Shown here piece by piece: positions 1-9,589 of a stretch of DNA of 64,000 nucleotides (the first letter of the stretch is position 1; every line of letters starts with the position of its first letter). Source of the stretch: Rhynchopus sp. YZ270_cl-10 (Eukaryota > Euglenozoa > Diplonemea > Diplonemida > Diplonemidae); NCBI GenBank assembly GCA_964035575.1, contig OZ037877.1, positions 620,001 through 684,000 on the forward strand, given 5' to 3'. The notes under the pieces were generated by a model. The model was given only the letters and a program-made list of their open reading frames with translations, was not told where the DNA came from and did not search any database. The position numbers and the translations under genes are program-made.

Positions 1-1175
1 CTGCCCTGCGATGCGGCGGGCGGCTGCTCTCTCGGGTGGACGGAAGAGGGAACTGCCTCAGAGGAAGAAGATACGGGGAGGGCTGAGTGGGTGTTTGAGA
101 AGCCACTCTCCGTACCGGTCTGAGGTTGTGTTGCCCCGTCCGAACCAGGGTGTGTCTGCGCAGAGGCGCCGGGACGGGCAACTGCTTGTGCGACAGGGGG
201 CACCGAGGACGCGACCGGAGTAGGGAGGGCTGAATGTGTGGTGGAGTAGCCGCTCTCTTGTCCCTGGACGTCTGATGATGCCTGTCTCATGTTGCGTTGC
301 GTCTGTGCCCTCCGCGCCTTTGCAGTCTCCACTTGGCTGGTCACGCGAGCTTCACGCTGTACCTTCACCAAGTTAATGCTCTTGGGGTCAATCATCTCGT
401 GCGCGCGCGCAATGATCCTCGCCGCGCATGGCTTGCTGGACACTGGCAGGGCCCGCGGGCAGGTTGAGGGGAGGGAACGACACGGCACACACACCCAAAC
501 TGAGCACTCCCGACACTCCCAATGACGTTCACGACCGAGGACCGCAGCCGAGCACAGCTCGCATTTCCCGAAATCCGCCCGTGAGTCTTCCAGGGGGCAG
601 TCCAGAAGCCCCTCGCGTGACACACAAGTGAGAGGCGGCAGGCGCGGGGTCGGTTCATGCATGAGGAGGAACTGCGTCAGCTTCTCGGGGATATTGACCG
701 GCGTGAAGTGACCTGCGGTGCGGCCATCGTGGGCTAGTGCGAGCACCTGACGGTATCCCACTTCGCCTGAGGGGGTGAAGACCGACGGTCGATGGCCACC
801 AATGAACACCACCACCAGGGAATGCAGAGCTCGGGCCAGGCCGCTAACCGTCACCATGTCAGCCCAAGTGTCAGGACGCGCACACCCAGCGATGCTCATC
901 TGTCGCGCCCATACTCCGACACTTGGTTCAGCGCGAGCCGCTAAGTCCTCGTCTTGGACCACCTGTGCAATCGCCGCCTGTCTCAGGGACCCCGCACTCC
1001 TCCCGCACTGGTACGCCACGGCATCGAAGCAACAGTCGCCCACTGTGTAGCGGAAGTCCGCGGGAACGGAGCACCCGAGGGAGGACAGCTGTAGCGGCAG
1101 GGCCGGCGGGGGGTCACATGTCTCCAGCGCCTTGAATGCTGTTGCAGGGTACTTCAAGGGTACTTGGAGGGTACT
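1..1175 (-). CDS. OTU-like cysteine protease domain followed by a zinc-binding segment (partial)
   Basis: An uninterrupted minus-strand frame of about 390 codons runs from about 1175 off the window edge. It lacks a start codon of its own. It contains VPADFRYTVGDCCFDAVAYQC, matching the OTU catalytic block GD(G/N)CxFxAV. This is followed by an LRQ segment, a W-x-D...SGLARALHSLVVVF segment, and AGHFTPV, which supplies the C-terminal catalytic His. About 60 residues on, paired cysteines occur in KCELCSAAV and ECRECSVWVCVPC, a likely zinc-binding module. A Ser/Pro/Gln-rich linker then runs to position 1. OTU proteases cleave ubiquitin chains, and cysteine proteases are known from some retroelement polyproteins. 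It could be the C-terminal part of the upstream RT protein or the N-terminal part of an element extending left. Confidence 0.6.
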
Positions 1176-1179
1176 TCAA
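1147..1179 (-). repeat. Three tandem copies of an 11-nt unit between the RLE and OTU frames
   Basis: On the plus strand the units read GGGTACTTCAA, GGGTACTTGGA, GGGTACTTCAA. Eleven nucleotides is not a multiple of three, so each gain or loss of a unit changes the frame. With three units the RLE frame stops; with two it would run directly into the OTU frame. Confidence 0.85.
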
Positions 1180-2113
1180 GGGTGGACGGATGGGTGGATT
1201 CCTTGCCCGCTTGTCGGCTCAGCCATGCCTCCATCGCTGCCGTGGCTTCGTCGACGTCATAAAGGGGATCAGGGGCGACGGGAGCGACAGGTTCCTCTTC
1301 AACTTCACAGTCGTTCTCAGACAAGCGGTACAGATGGTCATCCACGTACGAAGGGAAACGGTCATCGGGAGGGTCTGGCGAGACGTAGTAGCTTTTGTCG
1401 AGGGACACTGCTTTCGCTGGCACTGCTGTGCGCGTGACCGCAAGGCTGAAGCACAGGGCGCCTCTCTTCAGCAATGTGGCGCCCACCTCCCGCTGGACAC
1501 ACACGGCCAGACGTTCGTTCCACTTGACCGATGCCAGAACTTTATCCCCGTCCGCTCGCTCCGCAGCCATCTTGTTCAGATGGCGCCACAGCGTGTCTGC
1601 CTCCGGACCTAGCCCCCCAAGGACCTCGGCTGCAAAGGCTGTGAAGGAAATATGAGCTTTCCTGCAGGCTTCGCCGTGCTTGCCCCGTTTCGCCGTCTGA
1701 TGTGTGACCGCGGCGTGTCCCACCGCCCGGGCCGCCCCTTGGACATGCGACTTGGCGAGGGGATTCGCTACCACGCAGTCCACCGCTCGAGGCTTGCCAT
1801 CACCGACTCCGATGGAGAAGAAGATGTCTGCCGGTTTGGTCCCTCCGAGGACGATGTGCTTAGGCTCCAGGGACGGAGCGAGGCCCGCCTTCGAACCCAG
1901 CATGCCCACCAGATCGCGTAGCCGGTCATGCCTGCGAATCGTGCAACCCCCATGGCTGCAGTTGAGGGCGTGTATCCCGAACTCATCCATGGGCCGACCA
2001 CATTGTTCGCATAGTGCCTTGTCCCTGTGTACCGCAAGACCCAGTCTGAGACGGACCACTGCTCGAAACTCTTCCGGGTTGATGACGTTTTCTGGGGTAA
2101 TGCGGTAATCCAC
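1154..2113 (-). CDS. C-terminal CCHC knuckle and restriction-like endonuclease of the RLE-type LINE
   Basis: This frame starts downstream of the frameshift with ITPENVINPEEF and RLRLGLAVHRDK. It has a C-x2-C-x9-H-x3-C knuckle (CEQCGRPMDEFGIHALNC), an IRRHDRLRDLV segment, and then KPADIFF followed by KPRAVDCVVANPL. The last pair resembles the (K/R)PD...D/E core of the PD-(D/E)XK endonucleases that nick target DNA in early-branching LINEs. About 180 further residues follow, with no family I recognise. The frame ends at a TGA inside an 11-nt tandem repeat (1147-1179). One repeat unit fewer would place it in the same frame as the OTU segment downstream. It is a fragment of a larger protein, not a separate gene. 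Confidence 0.65.
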   Translation of the reverse strand: MDYRITPENVINPEEFRAVVRLRLGLAVHRDKALCEQCGRPMDEFGIHALNCSHGGCTIRRHDRLRDLVGMLGSKAGLAPSLEPKHIVLGGTKPADIFFSIGVGDGKPRAVDCVVANPLAKSHVQGAARAVGHAAVTHQTAKRGKHGEACRKAHISFTAFAAEVLGGLGPEADTLWRHLNKMAAERADGDKVLASVKWNERLAVCVQREVGATLLKRGALCFSLAVTRTAVPAKAVSLDKSYYVSPDPPDDRFPSYVDDHLYRLSENDCEVEEEPVAPVAPDPLYDVDEATAAMEAWLSRQAGKESTHPSTLEVPSKYP

Positions 2114-2890
2114 GCCCCCGCCAAGGGCAGCTGAAGGGAATTCAGCCGAGCACGGTCCTGGATGTCCCCTGTGTCGCGCAACTCAGACACTTGACGTGTG
2201 ATGATCGGGGCAGACAGATCACGCTGTTTGAGGATTTGCTGGGGCTGTTCCTCTGGGTTCACGCGGGCATCGGCGTCCACAAGCTCATTGTACCGGGTGG
2301 CAGTGTGGCTCCACCCTCCAGCATCCCAACGGTAGTGTTTGTCCAGGTGCTTGCATAAATCGAAGGTGCCACTAGCAGCTCCCATAGCGGCAGCGGTCCA
2401 GTGGTCGTATGCACGGCGCACCCCCAAGCCCCCTATACGCACGGGGAGGGCAGCTTGCACTCGAGCCGCATCCGGCATCAATGCGTCCGGGTCCGACCCT
2501 GGCGAACTCAGAATCTGTGCCAGCACCCGGTCCACCTCCTTGTCGTACTTGTCCAGCCACTTGTGATCCCCTTGGTGACGAAGGGCCCGCATGTAGAAGA
2601 CAGTTTTGCAAAATCCTTCACAGTGGCGCAAGAGAGACAGAGCCACCTGAGCATCTCCCAGTTTACCCAGCAGGCGGAGTTTCTTCGAGAATTCAAGCAT
2701 CGTGCTCTCCATGAACTCGTCGCAGTACTCGTTAGTGCCGATGGGGGCCCCCAGAAAGCTGAATCCCTCTCGGAGCACCTTCAGGTCCGCCACGGCAAAT
2801 CCTGCATCCTGGAGGACGGCATCAGTGTGGTTCTTCTCACCTCCGAGGGGGATGAGTTCGCATTTGGAGGAATTCACCGATAGCCCCAAC
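2095..2890 (-). pseudogene. Reverse transcriptase fragment (post-palm, thumb and linker)
   Basis: The frame reads through typical post-YxDD RT segments: LSVNSSKCELIPLGG, then FSFLGAPIGTNEY, then LLRHCEGFCKT, then LPVRIGGLGVRRAYDHW, and ends in a GAWITALP segment. Such proteins usually have GAW(L/I)xALP just before a PEEF..RLRLGL segment. Here that continuation is in another frame (see 1154-2113), so a frameshift near 2095-2110 separates them. Fingers and palm are missing. The fragment is therefore a 5'-truncated, inactive RT copy. The residues upstream of about 2890 come from a simple repeat and are not RT. Confidence 0.7.
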
Positions 2891-2905
2891 TTCAGGCTCT
2901 CCGAC

Positions 2906-2965
2906 TTTTGTGTGATTTGTTGTGATTTGTTGTGATTTGTTGTGATTTGTTGTGATTTTTTCTGA
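2906..2965. repeat. TTGTGATTTG simple repeat at the LINE truncation point
   Basis: Four to five copies of a 10-nt unit, decaying into T-rich variants, lie exactly where the RT similarity ends. Confidence 0.8.
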
Positions 2966-3957
2966 TTTTTTGTGAATATTGTTGTTGCGGGCACCCGGAT
3001 CTCCCCACTTTACCGTTTTTTTTTTAAAGCAAAAACAGTTTAAAGCATTCAGTGGTCGTACCTAACCATGCCCACACAATCCGCCCATATCCACATTAGG
3101 TTATCTGCTTGGATATGATTGCGTATCAGACAGCACCTCTTATCGTTAATAAAAAAAAAGTTGAGTTGAAATACAGCCCTTTCATGACAGTGTACCTTTG
3201 GTACAATGACCGGGTGTACCGTGGGTGGACACCCAACCATGCAGTCCTACAATCCATTTCGTGGTTTACATCTGGAAAAAAAAGCTAAAAGTAGGGAAAA
3301 AGAGACATACACCGTGGCACACATCCTCTTTTCTAAGAAAAAGAGGGGAAAAAAAAAGAGAAGGGTAAGGGGGAAGAAAAAAACGTTTCTAAGATGACAG
3401 AGCCTCAGTGAAGGGCACGCATCCTTTTATGTTTGGATAGTTTTTAATGAAGCGAACAGAATACACGATACACATAACTCCCCTTTTTTTTAATGTGATG
3501 ACACATCTTGCAACTGAGGCTGGTTGTGCAAAACAAAAAAACAACTTCATGATGTGTCTCATGCACACACATCTTTATCACTATCGATATCGCGCTGGGA
3601 CGCGCTGGGTTTAAAGATGGGCAGGTCTCTTCGTCACAAAGACGATTGAAAAGAGAAAAAAAAGAAAAAAAAATATGAAAACTTGAAGAACAGACTGTGC
3701 CTCGCTGCGCACCTATTCTGTCTCAAAAAACAAAACAAAACAAAGCCAACAATAACACGATGGAACACAAGAAAAGAACACGCAGTTTTCCTCCCCTCGA
3801 GAGGACGAGCAAGCCAAGCCTAACCCCCCTCTTTTGGTACTGTAAAACGACTCTCCACCCAACAACCCACCTCCAGAACTCACACAAACGCTCCCCCCCT
3901 TTTTGTTCCAAAAAAAAAAACTTTCCTTTTTCGGGGGTATTTTCTTCACCTCCACCC
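2966..3957. other. Intergenic region without a supported gene
   Basis: AT-rich DNA with A and T runs. It holds one copy of the TGACAGTGTACC/GGTACAATGA hairpin family at about 3165-3262. A weak member of the GCCTC-loop hairpin family lies at about 3680-3712. Long frames reading into 3697-4554 on the plus strand are antisense shadows of the sulfatase. Confidence 0.6.
3165..3262. repeat. Dispersed repeat family 3, copy 1 (GTACC-TTT-GGTAC hairpin)
   Basis: After an A run the sequence reads ...TTTCATGACAGTGTACC, a TTT loop, then GGTACAATGACC. It ends with ACCATGCAGTCCTACAATCC. Related copies lie at about 13985-14050, 16700-16785, 19860-19900 and 54950-54995, all on the plus strand. The stem is kept with changes at 16710 (TGTAC pairing with GTGCA). 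The element may be a short retroposon or RNA-derived repeat. Confidence 0.6.
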
Positions 3958-5514
3958 TCAATACGATTCGTACGGTCCCCAGAACCCGCCGTTCTGCTCC
4001 ATCTTTTCGCATGCCTTTGTGGTGTTCACGGATCCTCTCCAACCGGGCTGCCTTGTTGCTTCGATGGAAGTAGCATCCCATTCTTTGGCACGTTGAAGCA
4101 TGTCTGCTGCCTTTTCGGGCATAGACGCGCTGAGGTCTGTGTGTTCATTTGGATCGGTTTTGATGTTGAAAAGGCAACCGGAGGCACCACAGTCGCAGAT
4201 GTCTTCGTTTTTGTGTGTCGTAGTAGCGTTTGGGTAGACCTCCCCCATCCAGAAGCAGTATTGCTGTGTGTACCGTACCAGCTTATAGTCGCCGACAATG
4301 AGAGCCGCAGAGCCGTTTTTGTCTGGCGCACCTTTAGCTGGCGCAGAGTATTTGCTGGCGAGAGGGATTTCGAATCTGGGGGATTCGTCAACTGCTCCGG
4401 TAATGTAGGGCCACATATCGATTCCGTCAACTCCAGGAAACCCTGCTTCGATGGCACCATGGTCCGCAGGGTCGACGCCAGCAAGCCCTGCAAAGGTTGT
4501 GTACCAATCAGCAATATGGACGTATCCATCCAGCTTGGTGCCGGACAAAGATGAGGGGATAAACCCACCGGTTAAAAAGGCGATGACGCGGTGGCCGCCT
4601 TCCCACGCGGTGTGCTTGCCTCCACGGAGTGGGTAGTTGTTCGCTGCGGATCCGGAGACAGACTTTGCGGCAGGGCCTCCGTTGTCGGAGCTGAAGAGAA
4701 TCAATGTGTTGTCCCACATGCCGGTCTCGCGGAGCGCTGCGGTTACGTTCTTTGCAATATCGTCGACAGCAGAAATCATGCCGTTGTAGTCAACATACTC
4801 CTTCGTGTAGTCAGCTGAGTACAAATTCGCGTATTTATCCGGCTCGTTGGGAGCGTGCGCGCTCTGTGCTGCGAGGTACATAAACAGTGGTGTGGTAACA
4901 TCGTGCGCCTTAATGATACTTACCGCCTCATCAGCGTAGAGCTGTGCACTGTATTTTGTGTTGTTCTCACCGTACGCTGGTTTATCGTTACGCCAGAGGT
5001 CTACGTGTTGACCACATCCACCACACCCTGGGTTGGTGTTCAGATAGTGGTCCTCCTCACCCCCGATGTACCCGAAGCTAGTATCAAACCCGCGACCAAA
5101 TGGGGTAGCTCTGTGAGTCGCTGAGCCTCCAATGTGCCATTTGCCAACATGGTGTGTTTTGTAGCCAGCCTTTTTGAGCATTTTCGGCATGAACGTCATG
5201 TTGAGCGGTGCAGGTCCGTCTTCTCCACAGGCATAGTCATTGTTCTCGGTAACGTGAATAGGAAGGCGTCCGGTCATCAACGAGGACCGTGTCGGGCTGC
5301 AGTAGAAGAACACATAGTGCCGCTGCAGCTCAATGCCTTCCTGAAGGAGGGAGTTGAGGACCGGGGTGTGGACGTTGTCGGGGTTGTGCCAGCCTGCGTT
5401 GGCCCAGCCCATATCGTCGCCGAGGAAGGCGATGATGTGGGGTGGGTTCGAGGCAGAAGCATGGGCGGTGTTTGCAGCCAATGCTGCGAAGACAAAAGGA
5501 ACCACTGAACGCAT
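3958..5514 (-). CDS. Secreted type I sulfatase, arylsulfatase B-like
   Basis: A 518-residue single-exon protein that hydrolyses sulfate esters, probably on glycans in an endomembrane compartment or outside the cell. The start at 5514 gives a signal peptide (MRSVVPFVFAALAANTAHAS). The upstream in-frame stretch is only translated heptamer repeat and is excluded. Family landmarks in order: IIAFLGDDMGW (Ca2+ ligands), CSPTRSSLMTGR, where the first Cys is the residue converted to formylglycine, GKWHIG, DNTLILFSSDNGG, and a Cys-rich C-terminal part. Length is normal for arylsulfatases (about 500-550). Several N-x-S/T sites and Cys pairs (GCGGCG, CDCGASGC) fit secretion. All key residues are present, so the enzyme looks functional. 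Substrate is not deducible; galactosamine-4-sulfatase-like activity is only the nearest family guess. A MITE lies about 50 bp upstream. Confidence 0.93.
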   Translation of the reverse strand: MRSVVPFVFAALAANTAHASASNPPHIIAFLGDDMGWANAGWHNPDNVHTPVLNSLLQEGIELQRHYVFFYCSPTRSSLMTGRLPIHVTENNDYACGEDGPAPLNMTFMPKMLKKAGYKTHHVGKWHIGGSATHRATPFGRGFDTSFGYIGGEEDHYLNTNPGCGGCGQHVDLWRNDKPAYGENNTKYSAQLYADEAVSIIKAHDVTTPLFMYLAAQSAHAPNEPDKYANLYSADYTKEYVDYNGMISAVDDIAKNVTAALRETGMWDNTLILFSSDNGGPAAKSVSGSAANNYPLRGGKHTAWEGGHRVIAFLTGGFIPSSLSGTKLDGYVHIADWYTTFAGLAGVDPADHGAIEAGFPGVDGIDMWPYITGAVDESPRFEIPLASKYSAPAKGAPDKNGSAALIVGDYKLVRYTQQYCFWMGEVYPNATTTHKNEDICDCGASGCLFNIKTDPNEHTDLSASMPEKAADMLQRAKEWDATSIEATRQPGWRGSVNTTKACEKMEQNGGFWGPYESY

Positions 5515-5565
5515 TGTGTGTCCTGTGAGAGGGGTGGAGAGAGGGGAGGGTGGGAGGGTGGGGAG

Positions 5566-5862
5566 CACGACGGGATCCAGTGACAAGTGACAAGTGACAA
5601 GTGACAAGTGACAAGTGACAAGTGACAAGTGACAAGTGACAAGTGACAAGTGACAAGTGACAAGTGACAAGTGACAAGTGACAAGTGACAAGTGACAAGT
5701 GACAAGTGACAAGTGACAAGTGACAAGTGACAAGTGACAAGTGACAAGTGACAAGTGAAATCACATGTCATAATATGACAAAAAAGTCACGTGTCATGAC
5801 AAGTGATTTTCTATTGGGATATAGGCTATTTACTTGTCATTTGTCACTGGATCCCGTCGTGA
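5566..5862. mobile_element. MITE with terminal inverted repeats and an internal heptamer array
   Basis: The left end CACGACGGGATCCAGTGACA and the right end TGTCACTGGATCCCGTCGTG are complementary. Both are flanked by GTGGGGAG (5558-5565 and 5863-5870), an 8-bp target-site duplication. The interior is about 25 copies of GTGACAA plus a short unique segment. There is no coding capacity, so it is non-autonomous. It sits about 50 bp upstream of the sulfatase start codon, probably inside its promoter or 5'UTR. Confidence 0.8.
5579..5757. repeat. GTGACAA heptamer array, about 25 copies
   Basis: A near-perfect tandem array inside the MITE at 5566-5862. Open frames through it (SLVTCHL repeats) are artefacts of the 21-nt translational period. 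Confidence 0.97.
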
Positions 5863-6108
5863 GTGGGGAGGGTAGAAAAATTTTGGGGGGTGTTGTGTGT
5901 GTTTTTGTTTTGCAGTTTTGAGACATAGTGTTTTCTGAGGGGAAAGCGCGTTGGTGTCCCACGGACTGTTAGGGGTTGTAAAAAAGCAGGGTTTTTTCTG
6001 GAGGGGGGGCGGGGGGGCGCGCGCCCCCCCGTCAGACTTTTTTGAGATTTCGAGGGGGGGCGCGCCCCCCCTCGTGCCCCCCCGTGAAATCCGGCGGGGG
6101 GGGGCGCG

Positions 6109-6161
6109 GGGGGGCAGAGTGGTAGGGGTGGGTGACCCACCCCCCTACCACTCTGCCCCCC
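6109..6161. repeat. Near-perfect GC-rich palindrome
   Basis: GGGGGGCAGAGTGGTAGGGG on the left is answered by CCCCTACCACTCTGCCCCCC on the right, around a GGGTGACCCACC centre. The stem is about 23 bp. It lies in a G/C-rich island with G runs and C runs (6000-6165), quite unlike the AT-rich surroundings. Confidence 0.85.
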
Positions 6162-6299
6162 TTCACCTTCCCCATCATGCTCTCGCGAGCCTCCAGGAAG
6201 TAAGGGGAGTAGGCGTTTCCGTAGCAACATAACTGTTTTGCGTCGAAGGTGACATAGTTTGGCAGTAAAAATGTGCAATTTTAAGCGCAATTTTTAGAA

Positions 6300-6535
6300 A
6301 TGTTGCGTACCGTGGCTTCGCCAGGAACCTTTGGGTGCCATGACCGCCGTTTCTCTTGTAAATGTACTGAGGTTACTGACAATTCGTGTACCACGTGTGC
6401 CTAGTGCAAATATCAATGAAGTGCCGAACTCCGCAGTTGGACAAAAAAACAGAGGAATTCTCCGCCGGAGGCCCCAACTTGAGCTGGGTTGCGGACCCGG
6501 GCGTGCGAAGTGCGCCCGGGCTCGACCGAGTTTTG
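6300..6535 (+). repeat. Dispersed repeat, copy A (inverted partner at 13040-13275)
   Basis: This segment begins TGTTGCGTACCGTGGCTTCGC and ends in a CCCGGGC..GCCCGGGCTCGACCGAGTTTT hairpin block. It is matched over about 235 bp, in reverse orientation, by 13040-13275, with scattered differences. No coding capacity is seen; it is probably a MITE or MITE fragment. Confidence 0.75.
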
Positions 6536-7987
6536 ATCTACGAAAACCCACAAAACCTACATACTCCCCTGTTGCATGGTCAACCGCGAGAAAAAAAATA
6601 TATGCACTTTTTTGCCCTGTGCCCCCCCGTCAGCCAAAAACCCCGAATCCTAGAAAAAACCCTGAAAAAAGATACAAAAAAAAAAAAAAATATAGTTATA
6701 GTGGAGTCAGAGCTCGCGCTAAAGTCCATCCCTCATCCCGGGATTTTTGGGGGTTTTGGTAGGAACGTTTTTTTTTTGCAGTACGGGGATTTCATTAAGA
6801 AACCAGAAGTTCTAATATTGTTGAGTAAGACCACCACATAGTGGACTTGCATATACATGTGACCGGTGGGGTCACTTTGCCGAAATGGCCAATTTTTTGG
6901 TTTTGGTCAAAATCCATGTAGGGTAAAGAGGGCCAATGTAAATCCCACAACCAGATTTTCTCTCCCTGATCCTGACGTCTTGCAACATGAAAATGCGCGA
7001 AAACACCGGCATTTGCATTTCCGGAATTCGTCCGTTCTGTGGTGGGGTCAATTTGCCGAAATGGACAAGTTCTTGGTTTTGGTCAAAACCCGTCAGTGTA
7101 AGGTAAAGGGGGCAAGTGTTTGCCTGTAGAAACTGGAAGGGAACAGGCAGCGCCGCAGGCGCACGGTAACCAACTTTTTTTTTTTTTTCCTTTCCTTTTC
7201 TTTTTTCTCCTCTTTCTTTTGACTTTCCGAGCCAATTGCGTTCCACGGCGGACAGCGCGGACGGATTCCGGAAATTCCAATCGCGGTATGTTTTGGGGCT
7301 GAAAACCCACTGATTTTCAGGAGAAAAATTGCTTCCAAATCTCGGAATTTTCCGAATTTTCCTGAAAATGACCCTTGTTTACGAGTATGGGTTCATATTT
7401 TGCGAAAATTTAAGTCACTAAAATTTTGTCCATTTTTCCGTATATACCCCACCACAAGCCGGGATTGGCCCGGAAATGCCACAAAACGGGGTTTCCGGGC
7501 CTCCCCAGCTAACCTTTTCAAGGAACGTTTTTCCGTACCCGAAATCCATTTTTTCCCCATTTTTTCCCATAATTAGCGCGACCACTGAGTGGAGTTCATC
7601 CTCGGGTGTCTACACTAATACAACCAAGTTTTCAAAAAAAAAAAAAAAGTGAAATTTTGATAACGTATGCAGACCTCAAGGTGGATGCAATGTTATGTGC
7701 AAAAAATATATAAATAAATAAAGCCCCTTTCTGTTCTTAGATCGAGAAGAGAAAAAAAATGGTAGTTGTTGTTGATGCATCTCCGACTGACCTACGAGGC
7801 CAACCCCGGATGAAACACTAAAAGAAGCGGGTAAGTAAAAACGTTGGACAAGATGAACTGGGCTCGTTTTTGAATAAAAAAGAGAACCCTACTAAGATCA
7901 ATGCGCCTATCCCGTGCGCACACACCTAGAAACAAGGCCTCCAGAAGGATTGAACCCACCCCACCATGACAAATGATGACCGTCAAA

Positions 7988-8092
7988 GTAAAAATGTTGG
8001 GACGTAATAATTGTTGGAACGCTCGGCTCGAGGCCGAAGCGTTCCGACATTTTTATCTCGCGTTCCAACATAATACATTCCAACATTTTTAC
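7988..8092. repeat. Foldback element
   Basis: GTAAAAATGTTGG at the left end pairs with CCAACATTTTTAC at the right end. An inner GTTGGAACG/CGTTCCAAC pair and a second GCGTTCC lie between. It looks like a small foldback MITE without genes. Confidence 0.7.
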
Positions 8093-8424
8093 TTTTACGG
8101 TGCTCTAAAAGAAAAGAAAAGTTGAAAGTGCAAACGCCTCACCGTTCATGGGCGGGGCACTGAATAAAACAAGAGAGAGAAGTTGGGTATCAGATGATGA
8201 CACTCAGCCGAGGCTTCGTCACCAAGGATAGTTCTATATAAAGTGAAATTGGTCCAGGCAAAAAATAATCAAAACCTTTGTTGAGAGAAAAAAAAAAGGA
8301 TCAAAACGAATGAATGCGCTGCATGCACAACATCGCTTCAAAAAAGGTCTGAACTGCACTAATGCATGGACAAAAGTTCGAGGGGGTGACACAACACTAC
8401 GGAATATGGTGTTATACGGGGAGC

Positions 8425-8611
8425 GGGTTTCACAACGTTTCACAACTTTCCACATAAGCCACCTGATTTTTACCCCGCGTAAAGGCGCGTAAAGGCCCGT
8501 ATAGGCCAAACCTCACCCATTTTTCTACGCCTTTACGCGCTATACGCGCCTATACGCGGGGTAAAAATCAGGTGGATAAGTCAAGCAAAGCTGTGAAATG
8601 TTGTGAAACCC
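8425..8611. repeat. Foldback MITE with long imperfect inverted arms
   Basis: The left arm runs GGGTTTCACAACGTTTCACA to CCACCTGATTTTTACCCCGC; the right arm is its reverse complement with some mismatches. A one-armed relative with the same CCACCTGATTTTTACC sequence lies at about 45480-45560. Confidence 0.75.
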
Positions 8612-8903
8612 TGCCCGCGTTTTGCACCACAATGCTAGATACATTTCCGCATCCAGAGACAGAAAGAGAAACTCTTTCGTCGCGTGACTTGTTGTGGCAT
8701 AGCATTTTTTGTGGTAATTTCTCTTCATTGTACTGCACACACAGCTTTGCCCCCCTGCATTGAAGAGGCATTGAAGCCACTGCAAATAAAATAAATCATT
8801 TCAACGTATGCATTCTAATTGAGAGCATAGGTATAGGGAAAAAGGGGGGGAAAAGAGAGAGAGAAAAAAAAAAGCTGGTGACAATACCAAAAGAGAAGCC
8901 ACA

Positions 8904-8935
<32 letters not shown>

Positions 8936-9194
8936 GAAAAATAATGCACTATTAAAAAATCGGTATAAAAAAAAAACACATCTGTGACAATGCGAGGTTC
9001 GTGGAACACAAAAGAAATACCAGCTTCTGATAGAACAGAAACCAAGTGGAGAAGGCACAGGGTGTGGGGATGGGGGATGGGGTTGGGAAAAGGGATTGGA
9101 GTAAACATGCCTGGAAGTGGCTCCCTATCAGACTCGCAGGATTCTGTGCTCTTTTTGCCGTACACTCAGTAAAGAATGTCTTGGCAAAAAAAAA

Positions 9195-9270
9195 AGTGAA
9201 GTTATTAATGCAGGCACCTCCGACTGACCCACGTACGATGCCAGCCATCCGGATGAAAGCACAAGTACCC
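9195..9270 (+). repeat. Dispersed repeat family 7 (GTGAAGTTAT...CCATCCGGATGA...GCAC)
   Basis: After an A run: GTGAAGTTATTAATGCAGGC, ACCTCCGACTGACC, then CCATCCGGATGAAAGCAC. Related copies lie at about 13900-13972, 33168-33215 and 7762-7832, all on the plus strand. The shared order of blocks indicates one family. Confidence 0.6.
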
Positions 9271-9589
9271 TGCGGCCAACAACAGAAGATGTAAAAAGGA
9301 AACCTAATGACTGGCCCGTACCGTAAGAGAACGAGGGCGGTTCACAACCGCTCGTCAGCCGGCGGCCCACCTTCCGTTGAAGAGTTGTGAGCTTACAGGT
9401 ACTGCAGTTCGCTGCACCCAACGCTTGATGCACGATAGTCTACACAAGAGAGCAGAAACCCAAAAACACAAAAAGGGGTGGGCGGGGGGGTCACAACATC
9501 TCTCTCTTGGCGCCCCATGCTGTACCGACAGTTGGGCCTCACCCGTTCTCTTAGGGATATACATGGACGTCCTTACAGGCAGCACACCG

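Larger units (their letters stand above)
1..2905 (-). mobile_element. Degraded non-LTR retrotransposon (RLE type), 5'-truncated, running off the window
   Basis: On the minus strand this block carries, in 5' to 3' order, the end of a reverse transcriptase domain, a CCHC knuckle, a restriction-like endonuclease (RLE) domain, and then an OTU-type protease frame that continues past position 1. The RT palm with its catalytic aspartates is absent, because the element stops abruptly at about 2905 against a short TTGTGATTTG repeat, as expected for 5' truncation. One frameshift lies near 2095-2110, and an 11-nt tandem repeat breaks the frame at 1147-1179. GC content is clearly higher than in the flanking AT-rich DNA. 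CCHC followed by RLE at the C-terminus is typical of the CRE/R2/NeSL-like LINEs. Clade assignment is inference. Confidence 0.75.

Noticed and set aside
3697-4554. 285-codon plus-strand frame
   Set aside because: Antisense to the sulfatase, whose motifs are complete on the other strand.
5515-5754. N-terminal SLVTCHL repeat extension of the sulfatase
   Set aside because: It is translated GTGACAA array; a signal peptide begins at the internal Met at 5514.
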